From: Acanthosepion esculentum
Taxonomy: Eukaryota; Mollusca; Cephalopoda; Sepiida; Sepiidae
Direction of reading: 5' to 3'
NCBI GenBank assembly: GCA_964036315.1
Contig: OZ038517.1
Coordinates: 23,573,162 to 23,637,161 of the forward strand
Length of the DNA: 64,000 nucleotides
Below the pieces are notes generated by a model. The model was not told where the DNA came from and searched no databases. It worked only from the letters and a program-made list of their open reading frames with translations. The position numbers and the translations under genes are program-made. Below, piece after piece: positions 21,459 through 32,027 of this stretch. Position 1 is the stretch's first letter. Every line of letters begins with the position of its first letter.

Positions 21459-22114
21459 AAGAAATATTACATTGGGTTGAAATTGACTTATTATCTCGAC
21501 AAAGATTGGTATCGGAAACGCCACACAATCCAATCTTAAGCAAGATTGCTGAGAGAATAAGAAGAAACAGATAGAGTTAATGGTGGGAAATGGCGCTATA
21601 TGCATTGGAGCTGTGATAGTACCACCAGAAAGAGTAAGAAAAGATATTTTAAAATGTGTACATGATGATGTGCACTGTGGGATAATGGCTACACAGGAGA
21701 TTAAAATTAGAGGCATGCTGTCCAAGATATTATCACAACTTAGAAAAATATATACATAAATGCCCAAAATGTGCAGAAATAAATAATTTTCAACAAAGGA
21801 GAACATACTTATGGCCGAAAGAAATGGACCCATAATCTCGTGTTTACATGGACCATGTACACATTAATGGCATGGGACTATTTCTAATTTTAATGGACTT
21901 CGTTTCTGGATGGTTTGGAGTCATTAAAGTTAAAAATAGTAAAATAACAACAATAAAACACATACTAAAAGTGGGATTTTATAGAAATGGTGTCCCTGAA
22001 ACATTAGTATCAGACAACGCACCAGAATTTTGTGATGAAAATCTATGTAATTGTTGGAGGTGGATTGTCTACTTCCCTTATAAAACACCACCATATCATT
22101 CACAATCTAATAGG
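21430..22114 (+). pseudogene. Gypsy pol remnant: integrase, part 1
   Basis: It holds the zinc-binding HHCC region ('VHDDVHCGIMATQEIK', then 'CPKCAE') and the catalytic core: 'YMDHVHINGMGLFLILMDF' with the first Asp, 'ETLVSDNAPEF' with the second, and 'TPPYHSQSNR' where the third residue (Glu, after S-N-G) should follow. At least two frameshifts are present. It is cut by a SINE-like insertion at 22114. Confidence 0.85.
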
Positions 22115-22603
22115 TTTGATTTGTTTGGTTTGTTTTGGTTTACATCATATCAACCTCAATGGGTTATTTAATGCCAACAAAATTTTTATTACTGGTAATG
22201 TTTTTCATCAAAAATCTATTTCTGGGAATATTTTTCCTTGAAGAAATCTATAGCTAGTCATATTTTTCCAAAGAATGTATAACTGTTTGTATTGCTGGTA
22301 TTTCTTTTAAAGTATTGCTGATAATAATTTTTCCTTCAAAAATTATTGCTTGTAATATTTTTTTTATTACAAATTATTTCTGGTATTAAAACCTATTTTT
22401 ACACAAGTTTGGGTGTTAACTATTTTCCCATGGCTGGGACCCTAACAGGTGCTACCACCCCGGGTCAGGGTGGACCTGGGAACACCAGCAATTAAGAGGT
22501 GGTTCCATGCTCCTCAAAACCTATTGATCAGAGGCCTTGCTGTTGGATGTAGTTTATCGTCTTACCCAGGATGCTGATGTAGTTTATCATCATACAAAGG
22601 ACG
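22115..22603 (+). mobile_element. 489-bp SINE-like element (family N) inserted in Gypsy integrase, 12-bp target duplication
   Basis: Flanked by CAATCTAATAGG at 22103-22114 and 22604-22615, which defines both ends of the family. Order: a T-rich start with TTTGTTTGG; a hairpin-forming ATATCAACC..GGGTTATTTAATGCC; a core of about eight degenerate 32-bp units (TATTGCTGGTAATATTTTT); then CTGGGACCCTAACAGGTGC, CCCCGGGTCAGGGTGG and CAGAGGCCTTGCTG; and a tail of two GATGTAGTTTATC repeats. No coding capacity. Other copies are listed separately. Confidence 0.85.
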
Positions 22604-22910
22604 CAATCTAATAGGATTGTGCAAAGAATGGTGCAGACAGTAATAATGAGATTAAAGCATTTCCCCAAGTAGAGATACTATAGATGGTACATACCAATGT
22701 TATTGCTTAGTCAGAGGACAGTTCCACATGTAGACAGATTGGAAAGCCCATATGCATTAATGGGAAGACAATTAAGATCTTCATTAACAATGGCTTACTC
22801 AGTAAATGAAAAGATGTGGTATAAGAAAGAAAAAGTAGAAAGTCCTGAGAGAACTAATTTCATCATGCGAAGAGGACATAAAATGGCCATTATATGAAGC
22901 AAAGGAATAA
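22604..22910 (+). pseudogene. Gypsy pol remnant: integrase C-terminus
   Basis: It resumes after the insertion with 'NRIVQRMVQTVIMRLK' (the helix after the catalytic Glu), then short matches to the 'Y..A..' and 'P..L..GR' blocks ('SPYALMGRQLRSSL'). Stops are frequent. An acidic, Glu/Asp-rich tail continues to about 23060. Confidence 0.7.
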
Positions 22911-23084
22911 GCTTAATGGCTCATTCTGACCCAGAAATGATGAGGAAGAAGTTGCGATGAAAGAAGATCTTGACAAAGAAAGGATGAGTTCTTCAGATCA
23001 GGATATTACAATAGAAGATGAGCCTATAAATGATAGTGAGAGTGACTCAGACACAAAAGAAGATGAAATGAGGCCAAGATCTAC

Positions 23085-23300
23085 ATTAAAAAGAACAGGA
23101 CATAAAGGAGAGGAGGAAAAGATTGTATAAGTTCAAGAACAATAAAGGCATTAAACCTCTTTGGTTCAGGGAAGTGTACTGGGATTGGTAAATAGGATTG
23201 TACCTATTTGCATAGATTAAAACGACAAAAAATAATGTGTACGGTAAAGAGACAGGGTGAAGTTGACTGTTGATCATGTGTCGTAGAACAACACAATACA
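23085..23300 (+). mobile_element. Gypsy element, 3' LTR (5'-truncated)
   Basis: It aligns with 12475-12705 and contains AACAATAAAGGC as polyadenylation signal, 'GTGTACTGGGATTGGTAAAT' and a terminal GTAGAACAACACAATACA. Compared with the 5' LTR the first block is missing. No clear flanking duplication was seen. Confidence 0.7.
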
Positions 23301-23344
23301 ATGTCAAATAATTATAGACTATTAGTATGAAGGCTAACAAATCA

Positions 23345-23575
23345 CATTAGCTATTTACACTATTTACATTGTTCGGACTATTGTCCTCATTTTCGTTGTC
23401 ATATTAACGATGTTTTGGCTGTTGTACACTCTGTACTTCTGGTGATATGCGTTAGAATTTCAAAGTGGACACTTTATTTCATCCACCAGGGTAGATTGAT
23501 CTAGTTTCACATGCCATGCCTTTTCTGGTCAGCCAGTATTTATAGCCAGGGGAGAGAGACCCCTGTTGAAGGATT
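23345..23575 (-). mobile_element. SINE related to the inverted-dimer family, single arm
   Basis: On the plus strand it reads CTATTTACATTGTTCGGACT, 'TGTCCTCATTTTCGTTG' and 'ACGATGTTTTGGCTGTTGTA', the complement of the GGACAATAGTCC / CGAAACGTTG end of the dimers. The interior differs, so this is another subfamily. Confidence 0.6.
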
Positions 23576-23830
23576 AAGGAACTGATTTATTTAATTGATA
23601 TGGAATTATTCTTCAAATAGGTAATTTATTATGATGTTATGCCAGTAATATATTAGGCAGAAATTGTTTTATTACTTTTATTGACAGTTTATTTGATAAT
23701 GTGAATCTTTTCATATATGTTATTGGTTATCACACCAGTGCTGAGGTGAGCCTACTGACAAACATCACTCAGAATTTAAGATTTCTTTTTTAGAATTCTA
23801 CTATAAGATGACCTCCAATTTTTAAGGGTG
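23576..23830. repeat. Dispersed repeat shared with 35795-35885
   Basis: 'TTGATATGGAATTATTCTTC..ATAGG.AATTTATTATGA.GTTATGCCAGTAATATAT' occurs at 23598-23670 and 35795-35865. The family is unknown. Confidence 0.55.
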
Positions 23831-24240
23831 ATTTTTGGGCATGGAAAGGTCATCTTATATGTGGAAATATACAATAGTTACAATAACTCATTTCAGAAAT
23901 ATAGACAGATTATTTGCATTAGGTGCTGGGAAACATAAAGACGTTTTTAGAAAGAAAGGAAAGAGTGCTGGCTATGTGATATCTGTCCTCTTATCTGGCA
24001 GTGAATGTTGGACAATTTCCATAAGGATGCGGGAAAAACTAGAAGGCAGCAGAAATGTAGTTTTCTGGAAAGATACTGAAAATTCCATGGCTAGAGCCAG
24101 TAAATAACAAGAAAGTCTTAAAGGAAATGGTAACAGAAAGAATACTTATACTCATAATCAGGTAAAAACAGCTGAAATTCATTGGACACATAAAGAGGAA
24201 GGAGGGCTTGGAAACATTAACCCTCACAAGACATATTGGG
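23831..24240 (+). mobile_element. LINE C-terminal fragment
   Basis: It reads 'GYVISVLLSGSECWTISIRM', then frame-shifted 'KTAEIHWTHKEEGGLGN' (the 'RRQLKFIGHIKRKEGLEN' block). A GATA satellite follows its 3' side directly. Confidence 0.7.
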
Positions 24241-24254
24241 AGTACAAGAGATAT

Positions 24255-24310
24255 AGAAAGACAGCAAAATAGATAGACAGATAATTAACAACTTAGATAT
24301 GAACAGACTG

Positions 24311-24341
<31 letters not shown>

Positions 24342-25175
24342 AAAATAGATAGATAGACAGATAGATAGATAATGAATACAATTAGATAATTAACAACTTA
24401 GATATGAACAGACTGAGATAGATAAATAAATAGATAGACAGATAGATAGATAATGAATACAATTAGATAATTAACAACTTAGATATGAACAGACTGAGAT
24501 AGATAGATAGATAGATAAATAAATAGATAAATAGATAGATAGATAGATAATGAATACAATTAGATAATTAACAACATAGATATGAACAGACTGAGATAGA
24601 TAAATAGATAGATAGACAGATAGATAATGAATACAATTAGATAATTAACAACTTAGATATGAACAGACTGAGATAGATAGATAGATAGATAGATAGACAG
24701 ATAGATAGATAATGAATACAATTAGATAATTAACAACTTAGATATGAACAGACTGAGATAGATAGATAGATAGATAGATAATGAATACAATTAGATAATT
24801 AACAACTTAGATATGAACAGACTGAGATAGATAGATAGATAAATAGATAGATAGACAGATAGATAGATAATGAATACAATTAGATAATTAACAACTTAGA
24901 TATGAACAGACTGAGATAGATAGATAAATAGATAGATAGATAATGAATACAATTAGATAATTAACAACTTAGATATGAACAGACTGAGATAGATAGATAG
25001 ATAAATAGATAGATAGACAGATAGATAATGAATACAATTAGATAATTAACAACTTAGATACGAACATACTGTGATAGACAGATAATGAATACAATGAGAT
25101 AGAGATTAAGAGATTTAAATAGATAATGAATACTCTGTGAGATAGATAGATAGATAGATAATTAACAATTTAGAT
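24255..25175. repeat. GATA satellite with 45-bp composite spacers
   Basis: GATA runs of variable length are separated by a constant spacer reading ATGAATACAATTAGATAATT, AACAACTTAGAT and ATGAACAGACTGA. About ten spacers are present and are nearly identical, while the GATA runs vary in length and in GATAAATA/GACA interruptions. It is the reverse-orientation relative of the CTAT satellite at 8455-9125. Confidence 0.95.
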
Positions 25176-25440
25176 ATTGTTGTAGCATACCTACAGATGA
25201 TAATGTGTATGCCCCATTCCCATAAATACAGTAGTGAATACTGTATGTGTTGGTCTGCGGTGGGAAATTCATTGTAGAATTCACTTGACTCACTTCTAGC
25301 AGCTGACTACTACTTCTAGGGGCGACTAGTGAATCTTATATGTGTTGTTCTTGTCCTAAGTATTAACATGCATTACCAACCTTCATGTGATTATTCTATT
25401 GAGTAACCTTTCTGAGGTTAGAACAGATTTGAACAGAGAA
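25176..25440. other. No gene recognised
   Basis: Single-copy sequence between two GATA-rich stretches. It contains a small duplication of 'agtgaatactgtatgtgttg' and 'agtgaatcttatatgtgttg'. Confidence 0.5.
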
Positions 25441-25800
25441 AGATAGATAATGATACACTAAGATAGATAGATATTAAGAGATTTAAATAGATTGACAGAT
25501 AGATAATGAATACTCTGTGAGATAGATAGATTCCATCAAGAAAATCTTAAAAGTAATTTTAAAAGAAGGATCACTTAAGCTTAGAACCAGGAAAATGCAG
25601 CTGAAATTCATTGGGCACATAAAGAGGAAGGAGGGCTTGGAAAACTTAACTCTCACAAGGCATATTGAGGCTACAAGAGATATATAAATGCGGTGAGATA
25701 GATAGATAGACATGAATAAACTACATAGATAGATAGATAGATAGGAAACAGACTGAGATAGATAATGAATACAATGAGATAGATAGATAAAATTGTAAAT
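25441..25800. repeat. GATA-rich stretch with an embedded LINE fragment
   Basis: GATA runs flank 25530-25685, which reads 'KMQLKFIGHIKRKEGLENLT' on the plus strand, the LINE C-terminal block with its frame intact. Confidence 0.75.
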
Positions 25801-26470
25801 CATCAACTGCAAGAAGAGAAAAAGGTATGGTCATCAGCAAGAGAAAAAGCCCAAGATATGAGTTACTAATTGGAGATATCGACATCAAGCAGGTGCAGCA
25901 GTTCAAATATCTTGGGAGTATTTTAACAGAGGATGGAAAATGTGACACCGAGATCTGAAGTACGCATAGGGCTAGTGAAAGAGGCATTCCAAAAGCCAAG
26001 CAAAGTTCTGAGAAACGGAGAAGAATTTGTTAGGCACAAACAGAAAAAAAAGTGTGCTGGATTGCTATGTGATATCCAGCCTCTTATATGGCAGTGAATG
26101 CTGACAATCTCCCCACAGATGAGAAGAAAACCAGAGGCAGCAGAGACATGGTTCTACAGAAGGATACTGAGAATTCCATCCAGTAAGCAACAAAGAAATG
26201 GTAACAGGAAAAGACAGCTGGAATTCCTTGGATGCAAAATGAGGAAGGAGGGCTTGGAAACCATAACCCTCACAGGGTATATTGATGGCAAGAGAGATAG
26301 AGTATAAACAGTGAGTCACTTACCAGACAAGCTTGTGTGAATGGATGTCAGAATGTGGGGGCAGGGGCCTTAGCAAAGGAAGAAAAACTGTTCTCACAAG
26401 AGAGAATGTTGGGGAGAGCCATATGATCACCCATGTTCTGGAGGGACACAGCACATAGAACAAGAAGAAT
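25801..26470 (+). mobile_element. LINE C-terminal half
   Basis: The longest relic of this LINE family here. Ordered blocks are 'YLGSILTEDGKCDTEI', then (with frameshifts) 'VLDCYVISSLLYGSEC'-like text, 'TWFYRRILRIP', 'RKRQLEFLGCKMRKEGLE' and a final block equivalent to 'VLEGH' ending GGGACACAGCACATAG at 26462. The end resembles the SINE tail at 54700-54720. Confidence 0.75.
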
Positions 26471-26730
26471 TTTATGGGAATTCTTACAAAGGAATGAGGC
26501 CACAGAGTCATCTAGATAAATATGTAACATCTGTGGTTGAAGTGTCATAACTGACCAGTAAGTAGGGAAGTGGTTTGCAAAATTTTGTTCTGGAGAAATG
26601 AGCTCCATATTGGAGCATTCATCAGATTCGACGATTAAGCTTGTCCATAAAAGTTTAGTCAAGAGGTACCATCTACTCATCAGTAGTAAAAGAAAAATGT
26701 TATTCTTTTCTATAAAAACCCAAATCACAT
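26471..26730. other. No gene recognised
   Basis: Unassigned sequence between a LINE 3' end and a family N element. Confidence 0.5.
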
Positions 26731-26742
26731 TCAGCAAGAATA

Positions 26743-27236
26743 TTGTCCTCGGTATGATGATAAACTGCATCCGCGTCCTGGGTAAGACGATAAACTACGT
26801 CCAACAGCAAGGCCTCTGATCAGGAGGTTTTGAGAAGCATGGAACCACCTCTTAATTGCTGGTGTTCCCAGGTCCACCCTGACTCGGGGTGGTAGCACCT
26901 GTTAGGGTCCCAGCTATGGGCAAATAGTTGACCCCGCAACCTGACTCAAAACACTATGAAAGTGTAAAAATAGATTTTAATACCAGAAATACTTAAAAAA
27001 AAAATTAGTATCAGCAATAAATATTTGAAAAAAGAAAATATTACCAGAATGAAAATCTTGTCAGCATTAAATAACCTATTGAGGTTAATATGCCACAAAA
27101 CAAAACAAACCAAACTATACATTTTTTAAATAAAATATTACCAGCTATATATTTAAAAAAAAAAAAAGGAAATTTTGTCGGCATTAAATAACCCATTGTG
27201 GTTGATATGCAGTAAAACAAAACAAACCAAACCAAA
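26743..27236 (-). mobile_element. Family N SINE-like element, minus strand, 12-bp target duplication
   Basis: Flanked by TCAGCAAGAATA at 26731-26742 and 27237-27248. On the minus strand it has the same order as 22115-22603: GTTTGGTTTGTTTTG start, hairpin block, core of about six degenerate units, GGGACCCTAACAGGTGC, then a GATGCAGTTTATCATCATAC tail. Length is 494 bp. Confidence 0.85.
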
Positions 27237-27269
27237 TCAGCAAGAATAACACAAGAATAATTTTTTGGA

Positions 27270-27330
27270 ACTCAGTTGGTCTGTTCTACACCATCCACTA
27301 CATTTACTTGAACTTGTGGGTCACCCCCAC
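27270..27330 (-). mobile_element. Possible Gypsy-type LTR edge
   Basis: The minus strand reads GTTCAAGTAAATGTAGTGGA, similar to the TCAAGTGTAGTGGAT that begins the 5' LTR at 12441. It is too short to assign firmly. Confidence 0.3.
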
Positions 27331-29195
27331 TTGACATTGCCAAAAATGATCATAAGTGTGTGCACTTTAAGTCTATAAAAAGGCAAGCATATTCTTTCTC
27401 TTTTTTTTTCTCTTGCTTCCAGATGCAGTTGAAATATAGATGAAGAACACTGCTGCTGAGGCACATTCACTTCCTTGGTATTCTGTTGACTTTTGAACTC
27501 TTGCACACATGCATATATGCACATGCAGTTGAAATATAGATGCAGTTGAAATATAGATGAAGAACACTGCTGCTGAGGCACATTCGCTTCCTTGGTATTC
27601 TGTTGACTTTTGAACTCTTGCACACATGCATATATGCACATGCAGTTGAAATATAGATGCAGTTGAAATATAGATGAAGAACACTGCTGCTGAGGCATAT
27701 TCACTTCCTTGGTATTCTGTTGACTTTTGAACTCTTGCACACATGCATATATGCACATGCAGTTGAAATATAGATGCAGTTGAAATATAGATGAAGAACA
27801 CTGCTGCTGAGGCACATTCGCTTCCTTGGTATTCTGTTGACTTTTGAACTCTTGCACACATGCATATATGCACATGCAGTTGAAATATAGATGCAGTTGA
27901 AATATAGATGAAGAACACTGCTGCTGAGGCACATTCACTTCCTTGGTATTCTGTTGACTTTTGAACTCTTGCACACATGCATATATGCACATGCAGTTGA
28001 AATATAGATGCAGTTGAAATATAGATGAAGAACACTGCTGCTGAGGCACATTCACTTCCTTGGTATTCTGTTGACTTTTGAACTCTTGCACACATGCATA
28101 TATGCACATGCAGTTGAAATATAGATGCAGTTGAAATATAGATGAAGAACACTGCTGCTGAGGCACATTCGCTTCCTTGGTATTCTGTTGACTTTTGAAC
28201 TCTTGCACACATGCATATATGCACATGCAGTTGAAATATAGATGCAGTTGAAATATAGATGAAGAACACTGCTGCTGAGGCATATTCACTTCCTTGGTAT
28301 TCTGTTGACTTTTGAACTCTTGCACACATGTATATATGCACATGCAGTTGAAATATAGATGAAGAATACTGCTGCTGAGGCACATTCGCTTCCTTGGTAT
28401 TCTGTTGACTTTTGAACTCTTGCACACATGCATATATGCACATGCAGTTGAAATATAGATGCAGTTGAAATATAGATGCAGAACACTGCTGCTGAGGCAC
28501 ATTCGCTTCCTTGGTATTCTGTTGACTTTTGAACTCTTGCACACATGCATATATGCACATGCAGTTGAAATATAGATGCAGTTGAAATATAGATGAAGAA
28601 CACTGCTGCTGAGGCACATTCGCTTCCTTGGTATTCTGTTGACTTTTGAACTCTTGCACACATGCATATATGCACATGCAGTTGAAATATAGATGCAGTT
28701 GAAATATAGATGCAGAACACTGCTGCTGAGGCACATTCGCTTCCTTGGTATTCTGTTGACTTTTGAACTCTTGCACACATGCATATATGCACATGCAGTT
28801 GAAATATAGATGCAGAACACTTCTGCTGAGGCACATTCGCTTCCTTGGTATTCTGTTGACTTTTGAACTCTTGCACACATGCATATATGCACATGCGTAT
28901 TACACACACCTGTTTTACATACACATACACACACTTTCTTATAGCTACTTTCATTTTTTTTATTTCATTTCAATTGTGTACATAGATAATTACTTTTGTT
29001 TTAATAGATGCATATAATTGCTATTTGTTTTAAACTCATTGTTTCATGCTTATTATTTTTACCCAGGCAAACCTGAGTCCATCAATATTATTTGTGGGAC
29101 AAATGTTCCAGGATCCCATAAATATTTACTATACAATGTACACACACTTCTACCAATAGGTTAAAACCCCACAATAACAGTGGTGACTTATTTTT
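27331..29195 (+). mobile_element. LTR of family B with an amplified internal segment
   Basis: It contains a TATA box (GTCTATAAAAAGGC at 27371), a pyrimidine tract and CTTGCTTCCAG, the 117-bp array, then 'TTATTTTTACCCAGGC', 'GTGGGACAAATG' and AACAGTGGTGACTT at 29180. The same succession without the array occurs at 11200-11965. The first part of the array unit aligns with the single segment at 11280-11330. No coding interior is attached. Confidence 0.5.
27424..28896. repeat. 13-copy array of a 117-bp unit
   Basis: The unit contains TGAAGAACACTGCTGCTGAG, CTTCCTTGGTATTCTGTTGA and ACACATGCATATATGCACAT, and mostly a doubled 'ATGCAGTTGAAATATAG'. Two or three units have only one copy of that 18-bp block. 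Because 117 is divisible by 3, minus-strand frames stay open for up to 537 codons. That openness is a by-product of the repeat. Confidence 0.96.
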
Positions 29196-29239
29196 ACCCA
29201 AACATCACAGAATCCAGCAACAACCTTGCACCAATCGAT

Positions 29240-29405
29240 TATTGCCTTTTTTTTTATCACTGCAAAATGCTTTGATGGAGAAAACTTTCTCTAATGAAAA
29301 CCAGATTCAAGAATTCGTCAAAAACTCTTTCACATCAAAATTTGTGGAATTTTACTCAAAAAGAATCCAAGAGCAATCTGATCTAGCAACAGGTCATTTC
29401 AAATA
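29240..29405 (+). mobile_element. mariner-type transposase C-terminal fragment
   Basis: It reads 'KTFSNENQIQEFVKNSF' and 'KFVEFYSKRIQEQ', matching the 'F.s.e.v..fv..fF.sK...FY..GI..L..RW' C-terminus of mariner transposases. The W and the final GxYxE block are absent. The fragment is short and the call rests on this one region. Confidence 0.45.
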
Positions 29406-29414
29406 ATGGTGAAT

Positions 29415-29985
29415 ATCTTTTTCTATGTACCATGTCACTTCAGGACATTGACGATTATGGCTCTCCACAATTTCCTGTCTTTTGTAGTTCTTAATAATTT
29501 TTGTCTTTGTTCTTTCCTAAACCCTGTTCTGTTATTCATTTACTCAAGTTCGTTAGGCAGGTTGTGCATTGTTTTCTTCTTGCCCTCAATCTGTTCTGTG
29601 AGTATTAAATTTTCCAAGCCCTCTTTCCTAATTATGTACCCTAGAAATATCACTACTCTTTTTCTGATGTTAATTATCTGTCCTTTTTGTTTCCATTTTC
29701 TCTGAAAGTTCATCATTGTTCATATGTTTGGGACATGCTATTCTCAGTAAACTTCAAGTCTTTTCTTCATCTGTGACGAGATTGTTTGGCATTCACTGCT
29801 ATATAAAAAGACAGATATTATATAGCAGTACAATACTCTGTTCTTGGTTTCTAACAAAATATTCCTGTTTCTTAATACTTTTTTTTGTCCCCAGTGGAAA
29901 AAACCATAATTTTCTACAGAACTCAATAGGCAGAACCCATTTCCAATGCAGGTGGAACAGGTTAAATTATTAAAGTACAAGTTTT
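29415..29985 (-). mobile_element. LINE C-terminal half, minus strand
   Basis: On the minus strand it reads 'LLETKNRVLYCYIISVFLYS', 'ECQTISSQMKKRLEV', then frame-shifted 'RKRGLENLILTEQI'-like text and 'ELQKTGNCGEP'-type remains. It matches 25801-26470 in opposite orientation. Confidence 0.7.
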
Positions 29986-30059
29986 CATTAGCTGAAGGTT
30001 ATCAGTTCAGTACTTGTACTGGGTAGTAAATGTACATTTGAGCTATTTAACAACTTAAC

Positions 30060-30545
30060 ATTATGTGCTGTGTCCCTTCAAAATGTGTGTGATTATGGCT
30101 CTCCTCAATTTCCTATCCTTTGTAGCTCTTAGTAAATTTTATCTTTTTGTTATCTCTCCTAAACTCTGTTCTACCATCCACTTACACAAGCTTGTTAGGT
30201 ATGTTTGCCTCTGTTCCTCTTGCCTTCAATCTCTCCTATGAGTACCAAATTTTCCAAGCCCTCTTTCCTCATTATGTTTCCTAGGAATTTCAACTATCTC
30301 TTTTTGATGTTAAGTATAAATATCCTTTTGTTTCAATTTTCTCTAAACGTTTGTCATTGCTCACATGTTCAGTCCATGTTATTCTCAGCATCCTTCTGTA
30401 GAACTATATTTCTGTTGCTTTAAGTCTCTTCTTCATCTGTGAGGAGATTGTCCAGCATTCACTGCTATATAGGAGGACTGATATTACGTAACAGTTCAGT
30501 ACTCTTTCTCTGTTCATTTTCACTCAAATACTCTTGGGAGATGAA
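30060..30545 (-). mobile_element. LINE C-terminal half, minus strand (second copy)
   Basis: It duplicates the preceding relic, with 'CTGTTGCTTTAAGTCTCTTC', 'GGAGATTGTCCAGCATTCAC' and 'TTTTCCAAGCCCTCTTTCCT'. It starts at the LINE 3' end ('ATGTGCTGTGTCCCTTC', complement of GGGACACAGCACAT). Confidence 0.7.
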
Positions 30546-30559
30546 TGAAACCCTCTCTT

Positions 30560-31375
30560 CTCGCTTTAGTCATAGGTTAAATAGCATGGCTGGCTAGTTT
30601 TCCTTGTCTTAAGGTGGCAACAAATCTAGGAGAAGGAAAACTGTGAATTCAGCTTGATGATGGATGGGCTCCGTCAGACTAAAGTTCCCTAGATACACCA
30701 CGTGCAGTAAATAGGTATGAATCATTTTCGTCTTTTCCTAACTATGAATCAAATAGCAAGGCAGACTGGGCTTTCTTGCACAGGGTAGGATTTAGGCCTT
30801 AAGAAGCCCCTGGTTAATAGAATTTGTAGTCCCTGTCATTATGTATATTCACCCACCCTGTGTCTATAAAAAGATATATTTTTAGATTATGCTTTTTTGG
30901 GTGTACAATATTGATCAAATTTGCACTCATTACATGTCTCTATTCAAAGAAGTATAACATTGAGCAAAGGAAACAAAATTATGTAAAACTAAAAAAGCTA
31001 CATCAAAAATCTAAATGTATATAAAAAAAGTTGTATCAAAATCTAAATGGAACCCCCTTCAAGGGGGTCCCATCAAATTTAGATGACCCACTCCAACGAG
31101 AGGAGCCCAGATACTCTAAATTGTTTCAAATTAGTTCAAAAGAGCCCCATTAAATCTGAATATAAACAAATCTCCTCTGTTCTTATATCTTTAATTTTTT
31201 TAGTTTTAACAGGGAGCCTCTCTTGTCATGGGTTCCCTGGGCTGCAGCCCATACTAGCCCATATGTAAATCCAGCATTGGGTGGCAACTACTCTGGAAGA
31301 AGGAAAACTAGCCTGACTAGAGATAGGCTCCATCAGACTATCTTGTCTTAGACACACCGCTGCAGTATATGTAGG
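30560..31375. repeat. Dispersed repeat pair, otherwise no gene recognised
   Basis: 'GGTGGCAACAAATCTAGGAGAAGGAAAACT..GGGCTCCGTCAGACT' at 30612-30680 recurs as 'GGTGGCAACTACTCTGGAAGAAGGAAAACT..GGCTCCATCAGACT' at 31280-31345. Between them is a short perfect hairpin AACCCCCTTCAAGGGGGT near 31050. These look like two copies of a SINE-like repeat. Confidence 0.45.
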
Positions 31376-31735
31376 ACATTCATTTATTTCTTTTTAAGAA
31401 AAATCCACCTGGAACATCCTTATTCAAATCACATCTCTTATTAAATATTTCTGAAAATTTCTGCCTACCCCTCGCATCCTAGGACAAAACGTTTAATTAC
31501 TGAAAGTTATAAAAAAATTCAGCAAGCCTTTTTATTCTAACCACCTTGTGTATCAGAAACAAATGTCGGTACATTGAAAAAAAATGTTATGTTGGAAAAA
31601 GAATATGTGTAAAACAAACTTTTTTCAACAATAAGTGTAAAAAACAGACTTATGTGTAAAACAATTTTTTTTTTCAACAATAAGCTATCTATTTATTGAA
31701 ACTTTTTAAAATATTTTTTCTTCTTTTTCTTTTGA
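31376..31735. other. AT-rich, no gene recognised
   Basis: Contains three diverged copies of 'aacaatatgtgtaaaacaaactttttt'. Confidence 0.5.
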
Positions 31736-31744
31736 GCCTCTTTA

Positions 31745-31990
31745 TCTCTCTTTCCCTATCTATCTATCTATTTCAGTCTTTCTATCTATCTATCTATTTC
31801 AGTCTTTCTATCTATCTATTTCAGTCTTTCTATCTATCTATTTCAGTCTTTCTATCTATCTATTTCAGTCTTTCTATCTATCTATTTCAGTCTTTCTATC
31901 TATCTATTTCAGTCTTTCTATCTATCTATCTATCTATTTCAGTCTTTCTATCTATCTATTTCAGTCTTTCTATCTATCTATTTCAGTCTT

Positions 31991-32027
<37 letters not shown>

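Noticed and set aside
27321..28954. Open frames of 537, 503 and 222 codons on the minus strand
   Set aside because: They translate the 117-bp array in different frames. Openness follows from a stop-free unit divisible by three, and all frames are equally repetitive with no domain.
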